Origin: JAFAZJ01 sp964437145
Lineage (GTDB): Bacteria; Pseudomonadota; Alphaproteobacteria; Reyranellales; Reyranellaceae
Reading direction: 5' to 3'
Length of the DNA stretch: 64,000 bases
Assembly (NCBI GenBank): GCA_964437145.1
Contig: CAYTFW010000002.1
Span: forward strand, 39,373-103,372
The notes beneath the pieces were generated by a model. That model worked only from the letters and a program-made list of their open reading frames with translations, did no database searches and was not told the DNA's origin. Made by a program: the position numbers and the translations under genes. Shown here piece by piece: positions 46,258-55,725 of this stretch (its first letter is position 1; each line of letters begins with the position of its first letter).

Positions 46258-47964
46258 TTACTCGGCGGCCTTGGGCACCGCCTGCGCGCCGAACAGCACG
46301 CGTATCTGCTCGGGCGTGTAGTAGCCGCGGCGCAGGTCGCGTTCGATCAGCGCCGGCGAGCGCTTGGCCGGATCGCCGTAGCCACCACCGCCTGGTGTCG
46401 TCACGCGCACGACATCGCCGGGCCCGACCTCGATGTCCTGGTCCTTCGACAGATGCGGCGGGCGGTAGATCTTGCCGCCTTGCTCGACCAGCACGGTGTT
46501 GACGCCACCGTCGCGGCCGCCCAGCGCGCCCTGCGGACCGACGCGGCCGTGATCCATCACCATCGACACGCGTGCCTCGCCGCGGCGAATCCTGATGGCG
46601 TAGCGGATGCCGAAGCCGCCGCGGTGTTCACCGGCGCCGCCCGAGCCTTCGGCCAGCGCGAATTCCTCGAACAGCACGGGGTAGTACTGCTCCAACACCT
46701 CGACCGGTGGCATCTTGGAGATGCCGATGGTCGAGCAGCCGTTCGACAGGCCATCGCCTTCGTACGAGCCGCCATACCCACCGCCGGTGAAGAGATACAT
46801 GATGTAGTGCCTGCCGCGCGCCGGATCAAACCCGCCGACGCCGAGATTCCCCGACGTGCCGGCGGGCGCGGCGAACAGGCGATCGGGGATCGCCTTGGTG
46901 AGCGCCGCGAACACCGACTCGGCGATGCGCTGGCTGACCTCGGCGGCGCAGCCCGACACCGGCCGCGGATACTTCGCGTACAGGAACGTGCCCTCGGGCT
47001 CGATGATGTCGAGCGGCTCGAAGGTGCCGGCGTTGATCGGCACGTCGGGGAAGACGTGCTTGACGGCGAGATAGATCGCCGACTTCGTCGTGGCGATCAC
47101 GCTGTTCATCGGCCCGCGACAGGGCGGGCTCGAGCCCGTCATGTCGAAGGTCAACCGCTCGCCCACCTTGGTGATCTTCATGCGGATATGCAGCGGCTGG
47201 TCGACCACGCCGTCGGAATCGACCACCGAGGTGCCCTCGTAGACGCCGTCGGGAATCGTCGCGATCTTCGCCCGCATCTGGCGCGCCGAGCGTTCGCGCA
47301 GCTCGGCGATGGCGGTCTTCACCGTGTCCTCGCCGTAGCGGTCGATCAGCGCGGTCAGCCGCTTCTCGCCGGTGTCGAGGGCGGCGGCCTGGGCCTTGAT
47401 ATCGCCGATGCGCTGGTCGGCGATGCGCATGTTGCTCATCAGGATGGCGAGGATCTCGCGGTCCATTACGCCCTTCTTGAAGAACTTGATCGGCGGCAGG
47501 CGCAGGCCTTCCTGCTCGACCTCGGTGGCGCTGGCCGAGAAGCCGCCCGGCACCATGCCGCCGATATCCGGCCAGTGGCCGGTGTTCGCCAGCCAGGCGA
47601 ACAGCTGGCCGCGATAGAAGAACGGCTTCACGAAGCGCACGTCCATCAGGTGCGTGCCGCCGAGATAGGGATCGTTGACGATGAAGACGTCGCCCGGATC
47701 GACATGGCCGTCGTAATGCGTCTTCACGCGATCGATCACGGCGCGGGCCGAGAACTGCATGGTGCCGACGAAGACCGGCAGGCCGAGCTCGCCCTGCGCG
47801 ATCAGCGCGCCGTCGGCGACGTCGTAGATGCCGTCGGAGCGGTCCATGCCCTCCGAGATCACCGGCGAGAAGGCGCTGCGCACGAAGGCGAGGTCCATCT
47901 CGTTGCAGACCTGGTCGAGGCCGTTCTGGATCACGGCGAGCGTGACGGGATCAATGGCGCTCAT
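46258..47964 (-). CDS. hyuB: Hydantoinase B/oxoprolinase family protein
   Basis: 568 aa. Typical HyuB segments: NGLDQVCNEMDLAFVRSAFS, GDVFIVNDPYLGGTHLMDVR, TGHWPDIGGMVPGG, GTSGNLGVGGFDPAR and TPGGGGYGDPAKR. It pairs with HyuA to hydrolyse cyclic amides with ATP (hydantoin, 5-oxoproline or acetone carboxylase-like substrates). The ATG overlaps the hyuA stop; the frame open beyond 47964 is not real. The adjacent ABC transporter may bring in the substrate. Confidence 0.92.
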   Translation of the reverse strand: MSAIDPVTLAVIQNGLDQVCNEMDLAFVRSAFSPVISEGMDRSDGIYDVADGALIAQGELGLPVFVGTMQFSARAVIDRVKTHYDGHVDPGDVFIVNDPYLGGTHLMDVRFVKPFFYRGQLFAWLANTGHWPDIGGMVPGGFSASATEVEQEGLRLPPIKFFKKGVMDREILAILMSNMRIADQRIGDIKAQAAALDTGEKRLTALIDRYGEDTVKTAIAELRERSARQMRAKIATIPDGVYEGTSVVDSDGVVDQPLHIRMKITKVGERLTFDMTGSSPPCRGPMNSVIATTKSAIYLAVKHVFPDVPINAGTFEPLDIIEPEGTFLYAKYPRPVSGCAAEVSQRIAESVFAALTKAIPDRLFAAPAGTSGNLGVGGFDPARGRHYIMYLFTGGGYGGSYEGDGLSNGCSTIGISKMPPVEVLEQYYPVLFEEFALAEGSGGAGEHRGGFGIRYAIRIRRGEARVSMVMDHGRVGPQGALGGRDGGVNTVLVEQGGKIYRPPHLSKDQDIEVGPGDVVRVTTPGGGGYGDPAKRSPALIERDLRRGYYTPEQIRVLFGAQAVPKAAE

Positions 47965-50012
47965 GGCGCGACCTCCACGACGAGATTGCCGATCATATCG
48001 CAGCGTACCCGATCGCCGGGTTCGACCACGATGGTGGTGTCGAGTTGCTCGATGATCGCCGGGCCCGCCAGCGTCAGATCCAGCGGCAGGCGGTCGCGGG
48101 CGTAGATCGGTGTCGCGATCCAGCCGCCACGCTCGAACCACACCTCGCGCGTGCCGACGCGGGCGGCGGCGACGTCTTTCGCCTTCTCGCCCCGCATCAG
48201 GGCGGCGAGGTCGATGCCGGGGCGCTTGCCGATCACGGCGGTGTGCAGGTTGACCAGCACGGCGCGGATCTCCGGCAGCTCGACGCCGAAGCGGCGCCAG
48301 TAGGCGGCCTCGAAGATCGTGCGCAGCTCCTCGACGTCGACGTCGATGCGCGGCAGCGCCACTTGCAGCATGTGGCTCTGGCCCTGGAACAGCATGTCGG
48401 CGTAGTGCAGGCGGTCAATGCGGTCGACCGCGACGCCATCCTTGGCCAGCATCGCCTCGCCCTCGGCGATCTGCGCCTCGAGGGTGGCGCGCACCTCGGT
48501 GGCGTCGAGCACCGGCAGCGGCTTGTTGATGGTGCGCACGAAATCGCGCCGCAGATCGGCGACGACGCAGCCCAGCGCGTTGGTGATGCCGGGCCGCGCC
48601 GGCACCAGCACCGTGGGCAGCGCCAGCTCGCGTGCCAGCGCCGTGGCGTGCAGGGGACCCGCGCCACCAAAGGCGAAGAGCGCGAAGTCGCGCGGGTCGT
48701 GGCCGCGCGCCATCGACACCAGCCGGATCGCGCCGGCCATGCGGTCGTTGGCGATGCGCAGGATCGCCGCCGCCGCGCCGGCCCAATCCAGCCCGAGCGG
48801 CTTGCCGATCTCCTCGGCGATGCGCTGGCGGACATGGTCGAGCGACACCGGATGGTCGACCGCGAGCAGCCGGCCGGGATTGAGCCGGCCCAGCACCAGG
48901 TTGGCGTCGGTGATGGTGGGCTTCTCGCCGCCGCGGCCGTAGCAGATCGGACCGGGCGCCGCGCCGGCGCTGTGCGGGCCGACGCGCAGCATGCCCGACG
49001 GATCGACATGCGCGATCGATCCTCCGCCGGCGCCGATGGTGTGCACGTCGACCATCGGCACGTGGATGGGCATGCCGTATTCGAGATCGAGCTCGCTCGA
49101 CACCTGCGGCACACCCTCGCGGATCAGCCCGACATCGGTCGAGGTGCCGCCCATGTCGTAGGTGATCAGATCGGGCTGGCCGCAGGCGCGCCCGGTATAG
49201 GCCGCGGCCATCACGCCCGACGCCGGACCGGACATCACCGTGTGCGCCGCCGCCTTGGCCGCGGCGCGCGCCGCCACGGTGCCGCCATTGCCCTGCATCA
49301 CCAGCAGGTCACGCGCAAAGCCCAGCGACTTCAACTCCGATTCGAGGCGGCCGAGATAGCGATCGAGCACCGGCTGGATCGCGGCGTTGACCGCCGCCGT
49401 CGTGCCGCGCTCGAACTCGCGATACTCCGACACAACGCGATGCCCCGCTGTCACATACTCGTTGGGCCACATCGCGCGCACCACCGCGTCGGCGCGCCGC
49501 TCATGCGCCGGATTGATGTAGCTGTGCAGGAAGTGGATCACGACGGCTTCGCAGCCGGCGTCGAGCAGGCGCTTCGCCGCCGCGCGCACAGCCGCCTCGT
49601 CGAGCGCGGTGACGATGCCGCCCTCCGCGTCCATGCGCTCAGGCACCTCGATGCGCAGCTCGCGCGGGATCAGCGGCTCGAACGAGCCGGTCAGGCCATA
49701 GGAATTCGGCCGCGTGCGCCGGCCCAGTTCCAGCACGTCGCGGAAGCCGCGCGTGGTGATCAGCCCGACGCGCGCGACCTTGCGCTCCAGCAGCGCGTTG
49801 GTGGTCGTGGTCGTGCCATGCACGATGGCCTGCAGCGCGCGCGCATCGAGGCCGGCCGCCTTCATCGCCGCGACGAAGCCCACGGCCTGGTTATCCGATG
49901 TCGTCGGCACCTTGGCTAGCGACACCGCGCCTGTGGCCGTGTCGAGCGCCAGCAGATCGGTGAACGTGCCGCCGACATCGATGCCGACGATGGTGGTGGG
50001 TTGGGTGCTCAT
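47961..50012 (-). CDS. hyuA: Hydantoinase A/oxoprolinase family protein
   Basis: 683 aa. N-terminal actin-like ATPase motif IVGIDVGGTFTDLLALD, IVHGTTTTTNALLERK, ITTRGFRDVLELGRR, then VMQGNGGTVAARAAA, YDMGGTSTDVGLI and FGGAGPLHATALARELALP. It is the ATP-using partner of HyuB. It lies just downstream of the livF gene on the same strand, with the family A repeat in the 96 nt between them. Confidence 0.92.
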   Translation of the reverse strand: MSTQPTTIVGIDVGGTFTDLLALDTATGAVSLAKVPTTSDNQAVGFVAAMKAAGLDARALQAIVHGTTTTTNALLERKVARVGLITTRGFRDVLELGRRTRPNSYGLTGSFEPLIPRELRIEVPERMDAEGGIVTALDEAAVRAAAKRLLDAGCEAVVIHFLHSYINPAHERRADAVVRAMWPNEYVTAGHRVVSEYREFERGTTAAVNAAIQPVLDRYLGRLESELKSLGFARDLLVMQGNGGTVAARAAAKAAAHTVMSGPASGVMAAAYTGRACGQPDLITYDMGGTSTDVGLIREGVPQVSSELDLEYGMPIHVPMVDVHTIGAGGGSIAHVDPSGMLRVGPHSAGAAPGPICYGRGGEKPTITDANLVLGRLNPGRLLAVDHPVSLDHVRQRIAEEIGKPLGLDWAGAAAAILRIANDRMAGAIRLVSMARGHDPRDFALFAFGGAGPLHATALARELALPTVLVPARPGITNALGCVVADLRRDFVRTINKPLPVLDATEVRATLEAQIAEGEAMLAKDGVAVDRIDRLHYADMLFQGQSHMLQVALPRIDVDVEELRTIFEAAYWRRFGVELPEIRAVLVNLHTAVIGKRPGIDLAALMRGEKAKDVAAARVGTREVWFERGGWIATPIYARDRLPLDLTLAGPAIIEQLDTTIVVEPGDRVRCDMIGNLVVEVAP

Positions 50013-50025
50013 CTCGAACTCATGC

Positions 50026-50090
50026 TGTCATCCCGAGCGCAGCGAGGGATCCAGGCCCACCCTGGATCCCTCGCTGCGCTCGGGATGACA
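50026..50090. repeat. Family A inverted repeat, perfect copy
   Basis: Arms of 30 nt (50026-50055 and 50061-50090), perfectly complementary, with a 5 nt loop (CCCAC). Left arm begins TGTCATCCCGAGCGCAGCGA. A run of seven A follows on the plus strand. It is inside the probable liv-hyu operon and could reduce readthrough from livF to hyuA. Confidence 0.9.
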
Positions 50091-50108
50091 AAAAAAGGTG
50101 ATCCATTC

Positions 50109-50813
50109 TCACACGCTCAAATACTGGGTTCGCGCCTGCTCGTCGGCGCGTAGTTCGTCCATGGTGCCGGTGAAGCGCACGCGGCCCTTCTCGATGATCA
50201 CGGCGCGGTCGGCGACCATCGCTGAGAAGTGCAGATTCTGCTCCGACAGCACGACGCTCAAGCCCTCGGCCTTCAAAGTGCGGATGGTGATGGCCATTTG
50301 CTCGACGATCAACGGCGCCAGGCCCTCCGACGGCTCGTCGAGCAGCACGCAGCGCGGATTGCCCATCAGGGTACGCGCGATGGTCAGCATCTGCTGCTCG
50401 CCGCCGGACATGCGCCCGCCCGGCCGGTCGCGCATGCGGCCGAGATTGGGGAACAGCTCGAACAGACGATCGGGCGTCCAGGTCGGCGCGCCCTGGCGTG
50501 GCGCCTGGCGGCCGACCTCGAGATTCTCCATCACCGAGAGGTCGGTGAAGATGCGGCGGTCTTCCGGCACGAAGCCCAGCCCCAGCCGCGCGATGCGGAA
50601 GGGCGAGAGCCCATCGATGCGCGTGCCGGCGAAGGTGATCGTGCCGGCGCTGGGCCGCACCAGGCCGATCACCGATTTCAGGGTCGTCGACTTGCCGGCA
50701 CCGTTGCGGCCCAGCAGCGCCAGCACCTCGCCTTCGCGCGCGTCGAGCGCCACGTCGGCGAGGATATGGGCGCGGCCGTAATAGCTGTGCAGGCCTTCGA
50801 CGTGCAGCATCAT
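50109..50813 (-). CDS. livF: Branched-chain-type ABC transporter ATPase LivF
   Basis: 234 aa. Walker A GRNGAGKST (~35), Q-loop region, signature RMSGGEQQMLTIARTLM, Walker B CVLLDEPSEGLAP, and H-loop region LSEQNL. The FVPEDRRIFTDLSVMENL segment is typical of LivF. The first ATG overlaps the livG stop. The set feeds a branched-chain amino acid-like or amide substrate. Confidence 0.93.
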   Translation of the reverse strand: MMLHVEGLHSYYGRAHILADVALDAREGEVLALLGRNGAGKSTTLKSVIGLVRPSAGTITFAGTRIDGLSPFRIARLGLGFVPEDRRIFTDLSVMENLEVGRQAPRQGAPTWTPDRLFELFPNLGRMRDRPGGRMSGGEQQMLTIARTLMGNPRCVLLDEPSEGLAPLIVEQMAITIRTLKAEGLSVVLSEQNLHFSAMVADRAVIIEKGRVRFTGTMDELRADEQARTQYLSV

Positions 50814-51583
50814 GCCGGCACCTCGTGACCGAACATGACGCCGCTGCCGAGATAGACCGCCTGGACCTGCGGATCGGCGCGCACCGCATCAGGCTTGCCC
50901 TCGGCGATCAGCCTGCCGCGATCGAGCACGATGATGCGATCGGCGTGGGCGAAGACCACATCCATGTCGTGCTCGGTGAACAGCACCGCCACCGACCGCT
51001 CGCGCGCCAGCGACGCGGCCAGCGCCATCAGCTCGATGCGCTCCTTGGGCGCCATGCCGGCGGTGGGCTCGTCCATCAGCAGCAGCTTGGGATCGTTGGC
51101 CAGCGCCACCGCCAGCTCGACGCGCTTGAGGTCGCCATAGGCCAGCACACCACAGACACGATCGCCCTGCTCGCGCATGCCGACGCGATCGAGCAGCACG
51201 TCGGCCTCGTCGCGGTGCCGCGCCGAGGCGCGTGACAAGAGCGAGCCGAGGCCATGGCGATGCGACAGCAGCGCCATCTGCACGTTCTCGCGTACCGTCA
51301 TCGAGGTGAAGGTCGCGGTGATCTGGAAGGTGCGGCCGACACCCAGCCGCCAGACCGCGCGCGGCTTCATCCCGGTGATGTTGCGGCCCATCAGGCGCAC
51401 GATTCCGGCATCGACGGGCAGCTGGCCGTTGAGCATGTTGAAGCAGGTCGACTTGCCGGCGCCGTTGGGGCCGATCATCGCCAGCAGCTCGCCCGCGGCG
51501 ACCGCGAACGACACGTCGTCGACGGCGCGCACGCCGCCGAACGACTTGAAGAGGCCGGCGACCTCAAGCACGGGCGCGTTCAT
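50810..51583 (-). CDS. livG: Branched-chain-type ABC transporter ATPase LivG
   Basis: 257 aa. Walker A GPNGAGKSTCFNML, TFQITATFTSMTVRENV (LivG-type), signature-like VLAYGDLKRVELAVALA (the usual signature LSxGxxR is altered to LAYGDLKR), Walker B LLLMDEPTAGM and H-loop FTEHDMDVVF. MNAPVLE at 51583 is the start; the ATG overlaps the permease stop. Confidence 0.93.
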   Translation of the reverse strand: MNAPVLEVAGLFKSFGGVRAVDDVSFAVAAGELLAMIGPNGAGKSTCFNMLNGQLPVDAGIVRLMGRNITGMKPRAVWRLGVGRTFQITATFTSMTVRENVQMALLSHRHGLGSLLSRASARHRDEADVLLDRVGMREQGDRVCGVLAYGDLKRVELAVALANDPKLLLMDEPTAGMAPKERIELMALAASLARERSVAVLFTEHDMDVVFAHADRIIVLDRGRLIAEGKPDAVRADPQVQAVYLGSGVMFGHEVPA

Positions 51584-53460
51584 GCCGCCGGCCTCACGCG
51601 GCGCCACAGCATCGAGAGGCCGCCGACCACGCCCTGCGGGAAGAGCAGCACCAGGGCCAGGATCACCAGGCCGAAGACGCTGCGCCAGTACTCAGTGCGC
51701 CGCGCCAGCTCGTCCTTCAGCCAAGTGAAGATCGCGGCGCCGGCGATCGGGCCGGTGATGGTTTCGACGCCGCCCAGCAGCACCATGACCAGCGCGTCGG
51801 TGGACTGCGCGATCGAGGCCAGCTCGGGCGAGATGCTGCCCTTGGAGAAAGCGAAGAGAGCGCCGCCCAGCCCGGCGAAGGCGCCGGCCAGGGCGAAGGC
51901 GAACCACTGCAGACGACGCACATCGATGCCGATGGCCTCGGCGCGCAGCGGCGAATCGCGGCCGGCGCGCAGCGCGTAGCCGAAGGGTGCGAACAGCATG
52001 CGCCACAGCAGGCCGATACCCAGCGCGCACAACCCCAAGGTCAGCCAGAAATAGACCCGCTTGTCGCCCAGCCAGGCGGGCGGCCAGACGCCGGTGAGGC
52101 CATTGCTGCCGCCGGTCAGCGAGTCCCACTGGAAGATTACCGACCAGGTGATCTGCGCGAAGGCCAAGGTCAGCATCGCGAGATACACGCCCGACAGCCG
52201 CACACAGAACCAGCCATAGACCAGGGCCACCGCGCCGGCGACGAAGGGCGCCGCAGCGACCGCGACCTCCATCGGCAGCTGGACCTTGCGCATCAGGATC
52301 GCCGCGGCGTAGGCGGCGACGCCGAAATAGGCGGCATGACCGAACGAGACCATGCCCGACGGCCCCATCAGCACGTGCAGGCTGACGGCGAAGAGCGAGA
52401 GGATGGCGATGTCGGTCAGCAGCACCAGCAGGTAGCGATCATCGGGCGCGGCGAATGGGATCAACGCCAGCAGCGCCACGAACGGCAGCCAGCGCCGCCA
52501 GTCCGGCATGTTCGGTGGGGTGGTGATCTCGCCCACGGTGCGCTGCTGCGCCGGCGGCCGGCCGAGCAGGCCGTAGGGCCGCACCACCAGCACGATCGCC
52601 ATGACCAGGAACTCGACGACCAGGGTCAGCTTGGAGAAGGAGATCTCCAGACCGAGGACGTTCTGCGTGCCCAGCGCGATGCAGAAAGCCTTGACCACGC
52701 CGATCAGGATGGCGGCGATGAACGCGCCGGGGATGCTGCCCAGCCCGCCGACCACCGTGACCACGAAGGCGTCGGCGATCACCGCCAGGTCGAGGCCGAG
52801 ATTGGCCGGCTCGCGCGGCAACTGCAGTGCGCCGCCCAGCCCGGCCAGCGCCGCGCCGACGAAGAACACGCCGGTGAACAGCTTGCGCTCGTCGACGCCC
52901 AGCGCGCCCACCATCTCGCGATCCTGCGTCGCCGCGCGCACCAGCGCGCCCCAGCGCGTGCGGGTAAGCGCCAGCCACAGGCCCAGCAGCAGCAGCGGTG
53001 CGATCACGATCAGCGCCAGGTCGTATTGCGGCACGCGGCGACCCATGATCTCGACCGTGCGCGACAGGCCGGGCGCGCGCGGGCCGACCAGCTCCTCGGC
53101 GCCCCAGATCGCCAGCGCCACGTCCTTGACCACCAGGACAACGGCGAAGGTGGCGAGCAGCTGGAACAATTCAGGGGCGCGGTAGATGCGGCGCAGGATG
53201 GCGATCTCGATCAGCGCGCCCAGCGCGCCGATCGCGATGGTCGCGACGAGGATCGCGCCCCAGAAGCCCAGCGGCGTTCGCCCCAGGAACTCCACCGCCG
53301 AATAGGCGATGTAGAGCCCCAGCATGTAGAGCGAACCGTGCGCGAAGTTGACGACGCGCGTGACGCCGAAGATCAGCGACAGGCCGGCGGCCACCATGAA
53401 CAGCGACGACGCGCCGGCCAGCCCATTCAGCAACTGCGCGAGGATCGAGGCGAACGACAC
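51580..53460 (-). CDS. Fused LivH-LivM permease
   Basis: 626 aa, about the sum of the two usual permeases. The N half (to ~290) is LivH-like (VVNFAHGSLYMLGLYIAY, GVDERKLFTGVFFVGAALAGLGG, GGLGSIPGAFIAAILIGV). The C half is LivM-like (LHVLMGPSGMVSFGHAAYFGVGAY-like region, GIDVRRLQWFAFALAGAFAGLGGALF, LLGGVETITGPIAGAAIF). A short hydrophilic linker (PPNMPDWRRW) joins them near residue 320. The start is GTG, 3 nt after the livK stop; the stop overlaps livG. Confidence 0.9.
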   Translation of the reverse strand: MSFASILAQLLNGLAGASSLFMVAAGLSLIFGVTRVVNFAHGSLYMLGLYIAYSAVEFLGRTPLGFWGAILVATIAIGALGALIEIAILRRIYRAPELFQLLATFAVVLVVKDVALAIWGAEELVGPRAPGLSRTVEIMGRRVPQYDLALIVIAPLLLLGLWLALTRTRWGALVRAATQDREMVGALGVDERKLFTGVFFVGAALAGLGGALQLPREPANLGLDLAVIADAFVVTVVGGLGSIPGAFIAAILIGVVKAFCIALGTQNVLGLEISFSKLTLVVEFLVMAIVLVVRPYGLLGRPPAQQRTVGEITTPPNMPDWRRWLPFVALLALIPFAAPDDRYLLVLLTDIAILSLFAVSLHVLMGPSGMVSFGHAAYFGVAAYAAAILMRKVQLPMEVAVAAAPFVAGAVALVYGWFCVRLSGVYLAMLTLAFAQITWSVIFQWDSLTGGSNGLTGVWPPAWLGDKRVYFWLTLGLCALGIGLLWRMLFAPFGYALRAGRDSPLRAEAIGIDVRRLQWFAFALAGAFAGLGGALFAFSKGSISPELASIAQSTDALVMVLLGGVETITGPIAGAAIFTWLKDELARRTEYWRSVFGLVILALVLLFPQGVVGGLSMLWRRVRPAA

Positions 53461-53463
53461 CGA

Positions 53464-54672
53464 TCAGTTTGCCGGCCGCATCTTCCTCACCTCGTCGTCC
53501 GGCGGCAGCGCGTCCTTGCCGTCGACATAGCGCCAATTGACCATCACGCCCTTGCCGTCCTTGACGTCGAGCTGGCCGACATAGGCGCCCATGGTCGATT
53601 GATTGTCGATCGCGCGATAGGTGATCGACCCGAATGGCGTGTCGTGCGTCAGCCCGGACATGGCGTCGACCAGCTTCTCCTGATCGAGCGAACCGGCCTT
53701 CTTGATCGCCGCCACCGCCGACTGGATCGTGGCGTAGCCGACCACCGAGCCCAGACGCGGGTAGTCCTTGAACTTCGCCTGGTAGGCGTCGAGGAACTTC
53801 TGGTGCGAGGGCGTCTTGATCTCGTTCCAGGGATAGCCGGTGACGTACCAGCCCTTGGGCGTCTCCTCCTTCAGCGGATCGAGATACTCGGGCTCGCCGG
53901 CCAGCAGGTTGAACACCTCGCGGCCCTTGAACAGCTCGCGACTGTTGCCCTCGCGCACGAACTTCGCGAGATCGGGGCCGAACAGCGAGCTGAAGATCGC
54001 GTCCGGCTTGGTGTCGGCGATGGCCTGCGCCACCGCGCCGGCCTCGATGCGGCCCAGCGGCGTGGCCTGCTCGGTGACGAACTCGACGTCGGGCTGCTGC
54101 GCCTTGAGCAGCTTCTTGAACGCCGCCGTCGCCGACTGGCCGTACTCGTAGTTGGGGAAGACGATCGCCCAGCGCTTCTTCTTCAGCTTCACCGCGTCGG
54201 GGATCAGCATCGCCGTCTGCATGTAGGTCGAGGCGCGCAGGCGGTAGGTGTAGCGGTGGCCCTGGTCCCAGACGATCTTGTCGGAGAGCGGCTCGGCGGC
54301 GATGAACAGCGTCTTGCGCTGCTTGGCGAAGTCGGAGACCGCCAGGCCCACATTCGACGGGAAGGTGCCGATCAGGAAGGCGACACGCTCGCGGCTCAGC
54401 AGCTCCTCGGCCACTCGCACCGCGTCGGCCGGCGTGCCGCTGTCGTCGCGCGAGACGATCTCGATCTGGCGACCAAGCGCGCCGCCGGCCTTGTTGAACT
54501 CCTCGACCGCCAGCTCCCAGCCCTTCTTGTAGGGCTCGAGGAAGGCGGGGAAGTTCTTGTAGCTGTTGAGCTCGCCAATGCGGATCGGCCCTTGCTGCGC
54601 GAATGGAGCGCGACCTCCAGAAACGGCGGCCAGCGCCGTCGCCGCGACCACGACCTGCCTTCTCTTCAACAT
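53464..54672 (-). CDS. livK: Branched-chain-type ABC substrate-binding protein LivK
   Basis: 402 aa. Signal peptide RRQVVVAATALAAVSGGRAPFA, then the type 1 fold: IRIGELNSYKNFPAFLEPYKKG, LGRQIEIVSRDDSGTPADAVRVAEELL, GYATIQSAVAAIKKAG. It delivers the ligand to the LivHM permease. Amide-type ligands are suggested by the hyuAB genes downstream. Confidence 0.92.
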   Translation of the reverse strand: MLKRRQVVVAATALAAVSGGRAPFAQQGPIRIGELNSYKNFPAFLEPYKKGWELAVEEFNKAGGALGRQIEIVSRDDSGTPADAVRVAEELLSRERVAFLIGTFPSNVGLAVSDFAKQRKTLFIAAEPLSDKIVWDQGHRYTYRLRASTYMQTAMLIPDAVKLKKKRWAIVFPNYEYGQSATAAFKKLLKAQQPDVEFVTEQATPLGRIEAGAVAQAIADTKPDAIFSSLFGPDLAKFVREGNSRELFKGREVFNLLAGEPEYLDPLKEETPKGWYVTGYPWNEIKTPSHQKFLDAYQAKFKDYPRLGSVVGYATIQSAVAAIKKAGSLDQEKLVDAMSGLTHDTPFGSITYRAIDNQSTMGAYVGQLDVKDGKGVMVNWRYVDGKDALPPDDEVRKMRPAN

Positions 54673-54748
54673 CGAACGTCTCCGTCAGGAACCCCTGTCA
54701 CGAGCGTACTGGCGGCCGAGCGCGACCGGCAAGCGCTCTCTGGCGATG

Positions 54749-55144
54749 TCAGGCGGCGAAGCTGGACCTCGCTTGAACGCCCCATTTGCCCGCCTGGCGT
54801 GTCACCACCCATACCGAGGGATAGCGGCCGATCAGCGTGCCGTCGGCCCGCCAGCGGCTGAACTGGACCGCAAGATGCACCTTTTCGGCGAAGGCGTGGA
54901 TGACCCGGCGTTCGTCCCACCGGCTCTCGCGCCAGCCATCGCCGGCTCGGGCGACGAAGGCGTCGAGCCGGTAGTCGCCGGCCCGCTCCCAGACCGTCAC
55001 GGTGCCACTTGCCAGGCGCACATGGGGAAAGTTGAACGCACGATTGACGCCCGCCTCGTCGCGCGCGTTGAGCGCTGTCATGAAGGCATCGAGTGTCGCC
55101 ATGGCGGCATCGATCGCTTCGCTGTCGGTCGCGGGCCCGATCAT
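54749..55144 (-). CDS. SnoaL-like/NTF2-fold protein
   Basis: 131 aa. AIDAAMATLDAFMTALNARDEAGVNRAFNFPHVRLA, WERAGDYRLDAFV and a pair of C-terminal strands (HLAVQFSRWRADG, YPSVWVVTRQAGKWGVQARS) outline the alpha+beta cone of SnoaL/NTF2 proteins. The function is not predicted; such proteins are small ligand-binding or isomerase-like modules. It overlaps DUF1185 (ATGA); MIGPATD at 55144 is the start. Confidence 0.72.
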   Translation of the reverse strand: MIGPATDSEAIDAAMATLDAFMTALNARDEAGVNRAFNFPHVRLASGTVTVWERAGDYRLDAFVARAGDGWRESRWDERRVIHAFAEKVHLAVQFSRWRADGTLIGRYPSVWVVTRQAGKWGVQARSSFAA

Positions 55145-55725
55145 CGCTGGCCGTCCCACAGTTTGATCTCGCCGGCCTTCAGCCCGCCGACCCGGGGATG
55201 CGGCCGGCCGCCGATCGCCAGCGCGACGATGAAGACGATCTCCTCGGGCCGCGGCCCGTCGGGCACGGCGAACTCGATGGCGTCGAAATGGCTGCGCACA
55301 TAGGCCGCGTGCGCGTGGTGCAGCGGCACGTCGATGCGCGCCCCGGCGGCCGCGACCTTAACCGTCGAGGGCACGATCGACTTCGCGCCGCCCATCGCCT
55401 CGCGGATGCCCCAGCCACTGGGCTGGTGCCACAGCGCGGCGTGCTCCAGCTCGCCGGCGACGCCGACGATCACCGCCTTGCCATAGCCGTCGACCTGCTT
55501 GCCCTCGACACCCAGCGTGGCGAGCAGACGCTTGGTCAGGTCGAAGGCCAACGGCTTGAGCGCGTCCATCATCGGCGCGATGTCCTCGACATGGCGCCCG
55601 GCATAGGGATTACGTACGACGCCACCGATCGCGCCCTTGCGCACCGGCGTCGCGAGCGGCGCGCCGCCGTCATGCGTGGTCTCCTCGACCGAGGTGACGA
55701 TCTTGCGCAGAGCGACCACGGACAT
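55141..55725 (-). CDS. DUF1185 ('amino acid synthesis') family protein
   Basis: 194 aa. RKIVTSVEETTHDGGAP, GGVVRNPYAGRHVEDIAP and GVAGELEHAALWHQPSGW are the family's conserved blocks. In genomes the family is often next to amino-acid catabolism or asparaginase/racemase genes; its reaction is unproven. The start overlaps the upstream flavin gene (TGATG), and its stop overlaps the SnoaL-like gene. Confidence 0.85.
   Translation of the reverse strand: MSVVALRKIVTSVEETTHDGGAPLATPVRKGAIGGVVRNPYAGRHVEDIAPMMDALKPLAFDLTKRLLATLGVEGKQVDGYGKAVIVGVAGELEHAALWHQPSGWGIREAMGGAKSIVPSTVKVAAAGARIDVPLHHAHAAYVRSHFDAIEFAVPDGPRPEEIVFIVALAIGGRPHPRVGGLKAGEIKLWDGQR

Noticed and set aside
46141..48105. A 654-codon plus-strand frame over hyuB
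   Set aside because: Antisense shadow with Arg/His/Asp-rich composition; the minus-strand gene has full hydantoinase B motifs.
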